This document shows positions 1 to 12,519 of a stretch of DNA of 64,000 nt, one piece after another. The notes under the pieces are model-generated. The model saw only the letters and a program-made list of their open reading frames with translations. It had not been told where the DNA came from and did not search any database. The position numbers and the translations under genes were made by a program. This DNA comes from Certhia americana (Eukaryota > Chordata > Aves > Passeriformes > Certhiidae): the NCBI GenBank assembly GCA_018697195.1, contig CM031866.1:8404854-8468853 (forward strand), written 5' to 3'. The first letter of the stretch is position 1. Each line of letters starts with the position of its first letter.

Positions 1-140
1 AGCTAGCTCGGTGCGCGCGTTCGGTTTGCTCGTTATGCAAATGAGAGCGCTGGGCGACGCCCACGCTGCGCGTGCATGGAGACAGCGGCGGAGCCGGGCG
101 GGGGTGCGATGTGCACGGGAGGGGGCACGTCGCCGGTGGG
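1..140. promoter_or_regulatory. CpG-dense segment at the window edge
   Basis: About twenty CpG dinucleotides lie in the first 140 bases, against roughly one per 150 or more bases in the AT-rich DNA that follows. An exact octamer motif (ATGCAAAT, 35-42), the binding site of POU-domain factors, sits inside the dense part. This looks like the rim of an unmethylated CpG island whose gene would lie to the left of the window or overlap the edge. No splice donor or credible start codon could be assigned here, and the 300-codon frame that begins at base 11 is produced by the adjoining minisatellite. It could also simply be GC-rich flank of that minisatellite. Confidence 0.45.
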
Positions 141-149
141 GGGGCACCA

Positions 150-805
150 ACAGAACACCAAAGAGCACCCTGCTGACGGGGGCACCACAGAGCACCCACA
201 GGGCACCCACAGAGCACTGCTGCGGAGCACCACCAGAGATCCACAGAATACCCAAAGGGCACCCCTGCCTGCCGGGAGCATCCAAAGGGCACCAAGAAAA
301 CCAACAGAGACCTGCCTCGCCGGGGGCACCACAGAGCACCCACAGAGCACCTGCCTGCCGGGGACTCTATCCCAGGCCACCCACAGAAGCACCTACAGGG
401 CACCCACCAGATGCTCCACAGGGCACCCACAACGCACACTGCCCCTGGGACCATCCACAGGGCACCCACAGAGCACCCACAGGGCACCCTGCCTGCCGGG
501 ACCATTCACAGGGCACCCACAGAACACCCTGCCTGCCGGGAGCACCCACAGAGCATCCACAGGGCACCCACACAACACCCTGCCTGCCGGGGGCACCCAC
601 AGAGCACCCACAGGGCACCCTGCCTGCCGGGACCATTCGCAGGGCACCCACAGAGCGCCCTGCCTGCCGGGAGCACCCACAGGGCACCCCCAGTCCATGC
701 CATAGGGCATCCATAGAGCACCCTGCCTGCGGGGAGCACTGCCCAGGCACCCACAGAGCACCCACAGGTCACCCTGCCTGCGGGGAGCACAGCCCTGGCA
801 CCAAA
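150..805. repeat. GC-rich minisatellite with 11-bp core
   Basis: The array is built from an 11-bp core, CACCCACAGRG, in variable copies. It is interrupted about every 35-60 bp by a second module, CCCTGCCTGCCGGGA (later copies read CTGCGGGG). Examples of the second module lie near 262, 350, 488, 528, 580, 626, 660, 722 and 773, so there is a loose higher-order unit. Copies at the left end are more diverged than those at 440-700, which suggests recent expansion of the middle. Because the core rarely forms stop codons, all frames stay open for hundreds of bases on both strands; none of these frames should be read as protein. Confidence 0.9.
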
Positions 806-809
806 AGGC

Positions 810-3268
810 CAGTCAGCTGCCTGGTTCCATCTATCGTATTTCTAATAGGGCTGAAAATGTCTCATTATGGGTCTGTCTCGTTTCTTGTGGTTCAACGTAG
901 CATCTCTGTCTGAGCTCATTAACCTCAGGTCTATTATTGTAGGTGGTAATTTAATTATAGCTCTTAAAACATGAAAGCTCTTGCAGCAATCCAGAACACA
1001 CCTGGCCGATGCTGTGCACCAGAAAAAATCCACTTGGTTGTGTGAGTCCTTACCTGCAGTGATGCTGCTCAGGGTTCCAAAGGGCACAGTCTCTCTCAGA
1101 AGAGCAGAGTAGAAAGAGATCTGATGAAAGGATGTTTTAGTTGTTTGGTTGGTTATTATATCAGGGATTTAGTGATTATATACTGAAATATGACTGTGTC
1201 TCAGTAATGTGCTGATATAAATTAGAGATGTGGTTCTGCCTCCATGGTAAAGCAATTCCAAGCCAGACTTAGATTCAGGGGAAGATAAGCTCTGTGATAA
1301 TGCTGCTTGATGCTGGCTGTAAGGATACTTGGGAGTTATGATTCAGCCGAAACTTATGCAGGGACCTGGGGAGCAGTTCAGACATAAGCTTTGCTGGCTG
1401 CAGCAGGGCTCTCTGTTACTCACTGTCATGCTCACTGCATTTTGATTGGGTTGGGAAAGAAAGACATTTTCAGAGTGCATTAGAGCTATTTCTTTAGAAT
1501 AGCAAAGAAGAAAAAATACAAGAACTTTCATACTAGTTGTCACACTGTAATTTGTGAGAAAGGAATCTCTGTTCCCACTTCTTTAAAAAAAAATTATTAT
1601 ACCACTAAGAAACAAAGTGTAAAGACAAACACATTAATGAGTTAAGGATCTGGCTTTTACTTGACAAAGGACTCTGTAGAGGAAAGGCAGAAGAGAAAGC
1701 AAAGAGGAGAGCACCAGTCATTTGCTCTGAAAGACAAACTGTTATGTGAAGTCCTTCAGGTTTTTGGAAATGTTTGAAAGAAGCCTGCCATCACCATGTT
1801 ATCTGGTGACACCTGTGTCTAGAGAAACAGTATTTTTGGCCTCCTTACAAGTACACAGGATTACAACACAGACACTTGATTTCAGCAGTTTTTTCTTCTT
1901 CCTAATTGAAACTGGCAGCAAGACCTTAACTGTCAGGGCCAAATTATTTATGGTTTAAGTTAGTGACATGTTTGTAGACATCTCAGGTGAGGAAATAAGT
2001 CCTAAACTAGGATATTGGAGCTCTATAAAAGGAATTAAAACAGACTGTTATTGTACTATGGAATTAGGAAGCAAGGCAGCTTTGCCTAATCTTTGGCTTT
2101 AGGAACGGCTGGACCAGAGCAAAGAAGGAAGGAGTTTGAAATAAATTGCTGTGGAGGGGAATGTATGGATTTTGGAGTTGCTGTGGCTGTTAGCTGTAAA
2201 ATTGGATTAGATAACGAACTTTAGTAAGGCTGTATGTCTACTACTTTTTTTTTTAAAAATCCTGCTTGTAGCCCAAGGATAGCATCCATGTTATCTGTGC
2301 TGAAGTGGTACAAGAATTTGCAAGTGGGAAATGTCTTGTGGAAATTTCACTTCATAGCCTAATTGCTAAATGATATGTTTGAAGACTTAATTAATGAGCC
2401 AACTTGCATAGTCCAGGTGTTGATGACTTGGTGGAGGCACCCTGAAAGACACCGATATGCAGTTCAAATGCAAGCAAAAGTTATAGCTTGTAGCCACCAA
2501 TACACAGTGGCTAAGAAATGTCTAGAAGGTTTTATAATCACATAGTTATATCTCATGGAAAAAGAAGGATTGTAATCTACTGAGTGACAATCCTTAAGTT
2601 TCATGCAAAGTTAATGATTTAGTCTGTAAAATGAGAGAAATGAGAAATACTACAAAAAATTTGGGAAGTGGTTCAGCTAAATGGTGACATGACGGGGAAA
2701 AAAGCTTCTATTTAAGTTTTTAGAAACAGAAGACAAGCTAGGGCATAGCGCTGCAAGGGCAGAGTGAAAAATGCTTCATGGATGAGGCCTTCAGGGCAAA
2801 AGTTCTAGGTGTCTGGATATTTAAACAACAATTAGAATTTCACTACTCAGGAAACATTGAAGTGCATGAGAGGAATTCATAATGGCTCCAACATGTTACT
2901 AAATCAGGTGTGCTAAAATGGACAATGGAATTTGTACAAACGGAGAATTCCTAACCAGGCTCACATCAAGGTAGTGACTAGAAAATATGCTCTGCCTTTT
3001 ACATTGGAGAACTGTGCTTGAAAATCGGTCCTGCGAAATTCAAACAAGATAGAGTCTTGGATAAAAGGTTAAACTTATAATTCACTTGCATCTCAGTGTG
3101 GCTAATACCATGGGGAAAACACTGACATCAGAAACTCAATCTAAAGGTGTGGCAAACAATCTCATAGGTGTTTGGTTTTCAATGAACAAATCTTACTTGT
3201 AACTGCTGAAATTACAGTAGCAGCCACACAATGTGTGGTTTCCAGAAAAATGAAAACTTGAAGTATTT
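810..3268. other. Unique AT-rich DNA, no gene seen
   Basis: Both strands were read for splice-flanked frames, RNA genes and repeat motifs. Only short chance frames of up to about 80 codons were found, without matching splice sites or recognisable domains. CpG content drops sharply after about 830, marking the end of the GC-rich minisatellite. Confidence 0.6.
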
Positions 3269-3330
3269 TTTAAATTATTTAAATTTAATTTAATTTAATT
3301 TAATTTAAATTATTTAAATTATTTTAAATT
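3269..3330. repeat. (TTTAA)n microsatellite
   Basis: A pentanucleotide TTTAA/TTAAA array runs for about 60 bases, with the unit lengthening to ATTTAAA at both ends. The unit is self-complementary, so the array can fold on itself and is likely to vary in length between individuals. Confidence 0.9.
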
Positions 3331-3550
3331 ATGCATTGTAGCATTTGAAATTACTTGGAATTTGAAGCCACATACATCCACATTTGTTTGAATATCTCTT
3401 AAAAATAATGAAAACTGTCATTGAAATATAATCTGGGTCTTTGGTGGTTACTGCCATAAAGAAAACATCATAAAAGGGAGGAAAGATGAGTTTGTGATGA
3501 AATTCTATTTTATTTGATTCTGGGCCATGTTGACTACATTATGAAAGCCC

Positions 3551-3574
3551 TTTTTTTTTTTTTTTTTTTTTTTT
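3551..3574. repeat. Poly(T) tract (T24)
   Basis: Twenty-four uninterrupted T residues. A poly(T) on this strand could be the tail of a minus-strand retroposed sequence, but the DNA just to its right (3575 on) shows no recognisable transcript 3' end. I treat it as a simple homopolymer. Confidence 0.9.
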
Positions 3575-5910
3575 GTATTTCATCCTTAAGGAAAAGATAA
3601 ATTACTGTGCATCAGGTTATTATGCCATACAATTCAACACAAGGTATTAGAAGGAGACTTTGGATGTACTCACCTGATCCAGGACAAGAGCAACTACAAA
3701 TCCATTAACAGCGGGCAAGACTCTCAGACATGCTGTGATATCCATTGATGGTCTGTAAGGATGATCTGTATGTAAAGACAGTGCAGATTACCCAGTTAGT
3801 TTTCATGTTAGTTGTCAAAATTGTGGCAATAGGCTGTGGTTTTTTGGTCACAGGAAGAGAACATGAAAATTATTGTTTAGAAAACAAGCATTTGGAAAAG
3901 ATGATCCTCTAGGAAAACTATGCCATTTGAAAGAACAGTTGGGCAATAACCCACTCTACAAGAGCAAACTTGTAGAAAGCCTTCAAAATAAAGCAGGCTC
4001 AGATTCATCTAATTTGACAATTCTAGAAAAAAGAGGGGACTACTAAACTCAATTGACATTGATTCTTCAGTTTTGACCCAAGCTAATGAAGTAACATAAA
4101 ACATAGTGTTCCAGAGTTAAATCCAAAGGTCTAGAACACTTGGTGAAATTCGTCCCAAACATCATCCATTTAATTATTTTACTGGTGTCACACAATAAAC
4201 TTGGGAGCTGACACTGTGAAAACAATGCCAACAGCAAATGACCCCAATAAAAGAACAGAAGCAAGTCCTTCTGCAAAATATTCTCTGGACAGTAAGAATA
4301 TCTCATGTGCCTATTATGGCAGCCTTTCTATATATTTAAATGAAAGAATAATTTATAATTAAACAAAAATAATTGGTCATACGAATACATGTTTGTGTGC
4401 AGGGGCAGGCCAACACTACATTTTTGTTTCTAGAACAACCAAGCAATTCTGCAGATCAGCACATTCTGCACAGATCAACTGGCTCAGGTATTTCTGACAG
4501 GGCTTTACATTGCAGTATACATTTCATAAGAAATCATGAAAAAAGGAAAAGAACTGACAGTTTTCTCTCCACAGCCAGCACTGGCCAGCGCTTGGAAAGC
4601 TCCTCATTCCAAACGGACACTGCTGGCAGTTAGAGCAGCAATATGTGACCCTGGGGCCAGCAGACACTCTGGCTAACCTACTGCAGTTGTTTAGGATGCT
4701 TATGTTTGCTCCCCAGATCTTCTAACTAAATGTAGCTAGAGAATTAGTTTTGGCATATGTGACTGTTCTTCTCAAGCTGACTTTCCATATGCATTGCTTT
4801 ACCATTATCCAGATCTTTGCTTTTCTTGTCTCCTTCCTGTGTTTGTATTCCACATACTTCTCCATGGTACTGCACATTCCTTCTGTCCTCAGTTTGCTAA
4901 ATCTCTGGCTGTTGTTCTGCAAGTGTCAATAACAATACAAAAGTTTGTTAGGTCTTATGCCATTAAATAATAAAGATGGGTCTAATTATGTATTTCTTTT
5001 AAAAAGACATATAAACTATTTAGGTGAGTTCAAAATATAGACAGAAAATTTTTCTTTAAGTTATGTATGTCTGTACTATATGTAGATACTCTAATTTTAA
5101 AAACTCAACAACCTACATTTTTGTGTATGCAGCTCTGTCATTCTGAAGCTTCTAAAAATTAGCAATCCTAATCTTGCAAATTATACTGTGTGGATGGACT
5201 CCTGGACAGCTTCAATTTGGAGATCTTGTAACTTTTAGGTACTTATGTTGTTCCTGGTATCACTAAAAAAAAAAGGTTTTGTCATTAACATATACCTGGA
5301 CACTCAGTGCTCTCAGACCACGCTAGACTGTTCAACAAAAATTAGGGTAAAATGTGTGTAAATTGAAATAAAGATGTGACTGTACAAAATCACTCTAGTA
5401 TAGAGACAACCCTGAAAATCCAGGATACCCTGAGCATTTTTATTTCCTCCTCACTTGCAGTTTTCAACTTGATAAACTGTCACTATAGACACACAAATAG
5501 ACACACACACACACTTAGGACAACTCTCTTCTCAGAGCAAGGAGGAAAAGAAGGGAAGTTTATTGTGTGACCTCGATATATATATCATTCTAAAGGTGAC
5601 CAGAGATTGGAAGGTGAAGTTGCTACCTCTCTAACCACACAGGTTAAACTAAAAGTCTATCAATTCTCACTTCCTCTAGAGAGGAATGCAAAACAATCAT
5701 TGTTTATATGAAAGTGTGTGGAAAACTACTACAAGAATGCAAACATCACAAGGCTAAGAAAAACATGCAAAAACAGGGCAACAATAAGCCTTTGGAAAAA
5801 ACCTGTTAGATGTTTTCTTTTGGATACATCTATTGCCCTAAATGGAAATATTTCAATTTTCTGACCAAATCGGAAAAAACAAACACCTCACATAAATTTC
5901 GAACTTCATC
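3575..5910. other. Unique AT-rich DNA, no gene seen
   Basis: No recognisable gene or repeat family. A short (CA)n run lies near 5502-5516. A splice-like minus-strand open segment at 3674-3752 (ending CAG|gtgagt when read on that strand) is discussed among the findings and is not called as an exon here. Confidence 0.5.
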
Positions 5911-5917
5911 GTTGTCA

Positions 5918-6221
5918 GTGCAGCAGCATTACTTCACAGGAGCAGCTGCTCTGGCTGTGTGATGCCTTTGTGGATGTGTTCCTCCAGGGCCTGCATCCCT
6001 GCAGATGCAGATCCAGATCCTGCATGGGGCTGCTCCAGGTGGGAGCCGCAGCCGGAGCATGGCAGTGGAACTGAGCACCTGGGTCCCCCGGGGAGCTGCT
6101 TCGTGGAGGTCCAGTAAGGTAACAAATCCACCAGGAAAGGCTGGGTTGGAAATAAAACCCCTTCGTTCTATTGGAAATACGAAAAAAAAAAAAAAAAAAG
6201 TTTAAAAAAAAAAAAAAAAAA
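5918..6221 (+). pseudogene. Poly(A)-tailed GC-rich block, candidate truncated processed retrocopy
   Basis: About 230 bases of GC-rich, CpG-containing sequence stand out sharply from AT-rich surroundings. They are followed by a canonical AATAAA at 6151-6156, and 25 bases later by an 18-base poly(A) at 6182-6199. That is the expected order and spacing of a cleaved and polyadenylated mRNA 3' end. A second 18-base poly(A) at 6204-6221 repeats the first after GTTT, so the tail may have been duplicated. A near-match pair, GTTGTCA at 5911-5917 and GTTGCCA at 6222-6228, could be a short, mutated target-site duplication. One plus-strand frame is open for about 65 codons up to a TAA at roughly 6116, and a second for about 50 codons; I recognise neither protein. 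The source gene is unknown. The alternative is a GC-rich unique segment next to a coincidental A tract. Confidence 0.42.
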
Positions 6222-6229
6222 GTTGCCAT

Positions 6230-9200
6230 TTCTGAACTGAAATTTCTTAATCTCTTTTCCGGGGAAAAAAGCGACCTATTGTAAAAACCTATTTGATTTA
6301 AGAGAAAAACAAATGTTGATGGTATCATCAACAAGCAGAGGAGGAACATCTCTCTTTGAGGTGGCCTTTCTAAAGTAGCTATGTTCCTTCTCACTAACGA
6401 GTAAGGCAAAATAAACTTTTGATGAGTCATTGTAGTAATGTTGAGAAATATTGCTTTGATTTAAACAGATTGCACCTGAGTTCTCTGTGCTGCTGATGCG
6501 CAGGTGACAAAATAAAGGTACTGATTTTCTGCATACAGCTGCTTGTGTTTATCAGAAAATGCTGAGACTCTCATGGCAGAAAATGCCAGCACAAAATTTG
6601 AAGTTGAAATGTTGCTAGAAGAGTAGCACTAACTTCAGAGAGGTGTGAAGGACATTCATAGTAACGTAAAAATTACCATTGTTATTCAGGTACAGAACAA
6701 AGGTTTGAGTAACATCTTAGTATGTCTTGATGTTTGTAATGATGTTTTTCAGTGGAAAAAGGCCACACTGAAGAGCAGCACATACTGCTTTGCCTTGCTT
6801 AGAGAATGCAATGCACAATCTTTTAAAAATCATATTTTATTCAGCTTTATCTGATTAAAAAAATATAATCATCAAGAATTCTGAATAAAATTCTTCAAGG
6901 GCAGAGAATGCATGTAGTGAGAGGAGACAAATAGTAAAATGAAGTAAAAAATCCAGTGGTTTGTTTTCTCCATGTCTAAGTAGATGCTTAATTCTATTTT
7001 AACTTGCTTTGTATTACAGAACAGAAAATGTTATCAACTCTGTGACACAGAGTCCTTATATAATACACAATGTGGACATTTCAAAAAGTTTGACTGATTT
7101 TTAAAAGCAATTTGAATATCAGTAAGTATCTTTTAGCAAGTTTGTGAATATTCAGGCATACCTGAATTTAACAAAACTTTTACAACATAGATGTTGTTTT
7201 GCTTTCAGTGTAATTTAATAGGTCTTTTGGGATCTGCCGTGTTTGAACATCTGGGAAACATCACATGTTGTCTGTTGATCAATGAGGCAACAGGAAAGGC
7301 ATGATGTGACACAGATGTTAAATATGGCAATACTCCATAGACCAACTGGATCACAAATGGCAACGATCAGACTTTGAAAAATCTGATTAGGATTCATTGA
7401 CTGGATAAAATTCAACTGGTTTTTTTTCCTTCAGATTTCCTAACTGTTCTTATAACAGTATTATAGTGGGTATTATTGTGGTCAATGAATTATTGCAAAC
7501 TGGCTTATTTGGAGGAACAAAATGACATAACTGAAGACAAGGACTTTTACTATCAAATACTTTACAGGAAGATGGATATAACTTGCCAAATCCCTGCTGT
7601 TTCATCATGAAGATTAATGTCTACTACTGGATAACTCTGCCACTTCTCGTAAAAAAAAGAATATATAAAACAAATTTATGGCATTAGTTTAAGTCTCAGT
7701 TAATTGACTAACTGCCACCATAGTAAGAAACCTTTTTCTCTCTCACATGCTAAAGAGAAATTGTGTACATGAATTCCTTTAACTGCTACCCAGGAATGCC
7801 ACCTCCTGGCTACACATAGAAATGCCCTGTGAGAGGGAGGGGGGAAAAAAGCAGCTTTCCTTCTGTAGTTCCCATAAAACCATTTCAATTAAATATATGT
7901 TAAAAATGTGTGAAACACAGGCATGCCTCCTGTCAGACTTGCTCGTTGAAATGTAAAAGTACTCAGATATTTACTTTTCTAAAGAAATTGTGTGGTTTAA
8001 GATAATAAACACCCCTGACACTGACTTTCTGTAGAAACAACCTTAAAGCTGTGGTATTTAAAGGTGGCAGCTGAATCAATATCAGGAATGAAAATCTGAC
8101 TTTACTGAAGCTAGCAGGACTTTTGCCACTGAGTTTAGTGGGGCCTAAACTTTCAGCCTGTATTTTTTGAAAGTTGCTGATTTGAACTGGAGACAGGATT
8201 ATAAAGGGGAAACTGGTTCTGCAAAATAATGATGGTAGAGGTTTTCAGAGTCAGAGATCTCTCCTTCCCTGTGATCAGGCCAGATTAACTGTTGCTTTTG
8301 TTCCTTGAACATGTCCAAAAATAGACTTGTTTGGTGTTGCTATTGCAATAATTTCCTTGAAGCAATCATATTTTCATGCTGCAATGGACTCCCAAATCAA
8401 AGCGGAATTCTACTCTGGCTGCTAGGATGATATACAGACAGGAGGAAAAACAAGCCAGGGAATTTCTCTCACCTGGAAAGCAAAGAAGCATTTCTCCAGT
8501 ACATGAAAAAGACTATTTGGGCAGACAGCAAATGAAAGCCCCTGAAATTACAGATTACTTTAACTCTACTGCATTTAGCTTCTGCCTCTTTTTCTTTTTT
8601 TTTTTTTTTTTTTTTAACCTAAATATTACAGCTGTGTGATCTCCTGCAGATTTAAATTCTCAAGTTCATAGGTAAAAATCATTCCAGTGAGCTCAATCCT
8701 ACACATAGATATTTCAGAGGGAAATTGGTTCCTTTTGGTTCTGCCCATCAGTTTCTTTACTGTGTCAAGTATAACATGGCAGAAATGGAATTGCAATCCA
8801 AATCACTTTTAATGGGGACACTGGACTGCTTTTAATTTGCCAGATCTGTGGTTCTAATATTTTTCAATGTTGTCAGATAGGCAGTAATTTCAAGAATACA
8901 GTGGAACAGCATCTATTGGAAGAGGTTAAAAAATAGTGAATGCTGTTGTATCTTAATAACGGATATCTGACATGTTTGATAAACATATTTGTTCCAATTA
9001 AAAACTTCCTATCTAAATACAGAAGATACAGGATGGAAATTATAAATTTTTATTCTTTTTCCTTTTTAAACTTGTATTGATTGTAACAATTTTTGATAGG
9101 CTGCAAATGTGTGGTTCTTCTACAATAAATAAAAATAACATGAAGCTTTATCAATTTTCTCACATCCTTCTTTGGAGGAAGAAAATAAAAGACAGAGATA

Positions 9201-11400
9201 AAATTGAGTTTAAGCTATATCTCTGCTGTTCCATACTTGCTTGTCTTTCCCAATGTGTCATCTTAAAACTACCAGGCAGTGGTACATGGAAAGCAGGTAC
9301 TTACTTACTCAATCCATCCATACAAATGTCCACAGAGTTTGTTATTTCTCTCAGCTGCCTTCTGAGAAAGCCCTAAGAAGCCATTTATAATTTTGACATG
9401 TATAGTAAATTTTGACAAATATAATAAGTAATGGAAAACACATTTGTGAATCCTGATATTTTTTTTTCCAACTTTGACTTAAAACACTACAGTGCTTCTA
9501 AGATTCTTAAGGTACAATGCTTTTTCTTTAATGAGGGAGATTATGATCAGGGTGCCAATGAAATGATAGCATGTGTTGGGTGACTGTGGGTTTTTAAGAG
9601 GAAGGCAGGGTTGAGGAGACAAGTGCTCAAGGGAAGAAAAGAAAAATGTTCCAGCATGAAACTGTTCCAACAATTTGCTCTAATATTAGTGATACTATCT
9701 TCTATCTGTAGATGGCAGTGATCTCCCACTGCCTGCTTCAGGAGGAAAGGGGGAACGGTGGTGATGAAATCCTAAAATTACAAACCACTGTGCAAAACAG
9801 ATGTGGGGAAGAGAATTCATTAGGTATGGGAAAGTATATGCCTTATTGTATTTCATTCGTGTGATGAGAAGATGTGTCATGCTGTTTAGAATCTATATAT
9901 TTCTGTACCAAAGGATTTTGACAACAAATTCCAGAATATTGTGTTTTGAAATTTATCTATGATTAAAACCCTTTGTTGGCTCTCTGGATTTCTTGTATGC
10001 ACCTTAGATAGGTTTCATTATTTTAAACATGTTTATTCAGACAATACCTGTTGTTTTCCTTCCAAACCCCTCTGGGTACTTAGCTACCTCCTTCATCAGT
10101 TGTTCAGCAGGTCCATTACCCATTTAATTTTTAGCTGTTTTGCTCTTGACGCTTGCATTAGTTTTCACTTTCATTCAAATAAAATGCAGTAAGCAGTGTG
10201 TAAGTTTATCTGGATATACTTCAGTGAAGGATGTGATGTGAAGCTCACTGAAAACAAAGAGTTTTATTAATTTCAGTAGCTTATGATCTTGCCTCACAAA
10301 ATCTTCCGTGCTTGGTGACTGGCAGAGAGAATCTTCAAAATACAACATAAAGTCACTATTTTCAGTTGTGGATTGTTTTTATCTTAAAAGTTCTGCCTGA
10401 AGAATTTCAAAATATAATACTTCTCATGAAGATCAGACTATAAAAACTGTATTTTTGAAGTTCTATTTGAAGTGTCACATGGGCTTCTAGCATCAGATTT
10501 TAAATGGAATCTAGACACACAAATGCAGATGAGATGCCTAATAGGATTTCAAACACCATCTAAATAGCATTTTAAAATTTACTTCTGAAGTTTCTAAATA
10601 TCAAGGAGATTTTGGGTATTGTGGAGATGAAGATGCCTACAATGCATGTATATGCAAAGTGGACTCAGAGAAGTATCTAAGCCAGTTGGTACTCTTAATA
10701 GCCATTGCTTTTAGTAGAAAGTGAATTACTGCAAAGAGGAAAAAAGCCCCAAAATATTCATCTGCTTCTAAGGCATCCCAGCCTAGTGTAAATGGTATAA
10801 GCATTAGATACCTCAGAGTGACTTTGAGACATTCCTCAGCAAATCATGAGCAACTATCTGTTTCAGGTCCTTCCATTTAATGCTCAGCCGTTTCATTCCT
10901 TGCTGCTGGAAGAGGTTTTGCAATATCAGCACACCTAATCTGCAGCCACTGTTTCACTGCAGTCGAGCAGAGGCTTGTCATTAGTATGACCAGTGGCAAT
11001 TTTGACCTCTAGTGCAGAAAGCCAGCATAAATTACTGTGCATTGCCTAAATCCTTTTTGGAAGGCTTAGCTGGGAGTTTTGTTCTGCACAGGAATGTATC
11101 ACATCCAGTATGTTCTGGAGCACAAAGGGCACACACTCTCCATCCCAATGGCAGGCTTTCCACACTTTCCAGTAGTAAGATAAAACCATCTACCTGGCAT
11201 CACGAATCCTACATTTTCCCCTCTGAGTTTTGTCACCTCTTTCTTGCCATACCAAATGGCTTTTCCTCTTCTTTACTGACCACACTCTTTGGTTCTTTGA
11301 AAAGCAGCAGCAGTTTCTCTAACTGATCTGTCATATTGCTAAACCTGCAGTTTTAAAAATGAATTCGTTTTTTTTTAATGAGTGAATATATGCACTCTCA
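6230..11400. other. Unique AT-rich DNA with homopolymers, no gene seen
   Basis: Nothing coding was recognised. A T-rich tract (T5 C T21) occupies 8589-8615. The longest open frames (up to about 100 codons) are rich in AT-biased codons and lack splice context or recognisable motifs. Confidence 0.55.
8589..8615. repeat. Poly(T) tract
   Basis: A nearly pure T run of 27 bases broken by a single C at 8594. No retroposed body could be recognised on either side. Confidence 0.85.
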
Positions 11401-11402
11401 AC

Positions 11403-11404
11403 AA

Positions 11405-11435
<31 letters not shown>

Positions 11436-11446
11436 GAAAAAAAAAG
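11403..11446. repeat. Interrupted poly(A) tract
   Basis: A run of about 44 bases of A broken by two single G residues. It produces lysine-rich chance frames in all plus-strand phases. No AATAAA is placed correctly upstream, so it is not called a retrocopy tail. Confidence 0.88.
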
Positions 11447-12480
11447 GCAGCTAAGAAATGGTGTATGGCCTTATTGCCTATTATTTACAGATCCACACAT
11501 GTCTATACCCAGATTTGCTTTTTCCCTCACACCACTGGCAGGGCACAGAACAGAAAATAAATTTTCTTTACCTGCTTATATTGTTGTCCCTCCAAAAAAG
11601 ACTATTGTGAGATATTAAATAAAAATATCTCCACTGCTGCTCTAATGCACAGAGTAAGATCCCTTCTTTGGGAGTTACTTTTGGTCATTTCACAAAAACA
11701 TCAACATTGGAATTTTGCAAACAACTCATTTGTAGGCGGTTGGCTCAGTTCGGTTTATACACACTTCCAAGATTATTTGCAGTTTGAACTCAAAGTGTGC
11801 AGGACTCACTGTAACTCTCCCATAGCTTCCAGTGACACTGCCTGACTTGCAGTGTTTCTGTCTATCCTTCCTCCCTTCTGCTTCTTCCCATTCTCATTCT
11901 TTTGCTCCCTCCCTTCATCTTTCTAATTCATTCCACATGCCCTTGAATATGTACCATGCAAGCTGCTGTTTTGCATTCAACATTTGTTTATCCTGGGACT
12001 TATCACAGTATCTGAGAATCTCATAACTTTCACAGATTTTTATCCTCTTGAAGCCTTTGTGAAACAAGGAAGTGTGTGTCAATTTACAGGTGGGGAGTGG
12101 TCACACTCTAGATTAAGTGAGGTGCTCAGAGCCCTGTTAGCCGTGGGAGCTCTATTCAAGTATTTCTTGGCTCCTGATCTTCTGTATAGATTGAGCATTC
12201 CTGTTGAACTACATCTCCTGCAGTGCACCACAGTCTCTTTTCGAAGTGAGGACAGGCCATCACTCCAGCATTTTTGGCTTCTGGGAGACATGAATTGGCT
12301 TGGGAGGATCTTCTTACATTAGAACAGGGACATGAGACACAAATTCAGAAATTTCAGAAAGCCCCAATGCAACTTTTCAAAATCAAAATTAATGGATGGG
12401 CAGAAAAGAGAATGTGTGTGGGAATGGGTTCAAGTGTCTGACCTACATTTTCATTCCCCCAAAAGAAACCAAAGCATCCT

Positions 12481-12485
12481 AAAAA

Positions 12486-12518
<33 letters not shown>
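12481..12518. repeat. Interrupted poly(A) tract
   Basis: A11, TTT, then A24. No polyadenylation signal or retroposed body is evident to its left. Confidence 0.88.
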
Positions 12519-12519
12519 T

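Noticed and set aside
11..913. 300-codon plus-strand open frame and overlapping frames on both strands
   Set aside because: All arise from the stop-free 11-bp minisatellite; several frames on both strands are open over the same bases, which real coding DNA does not do.
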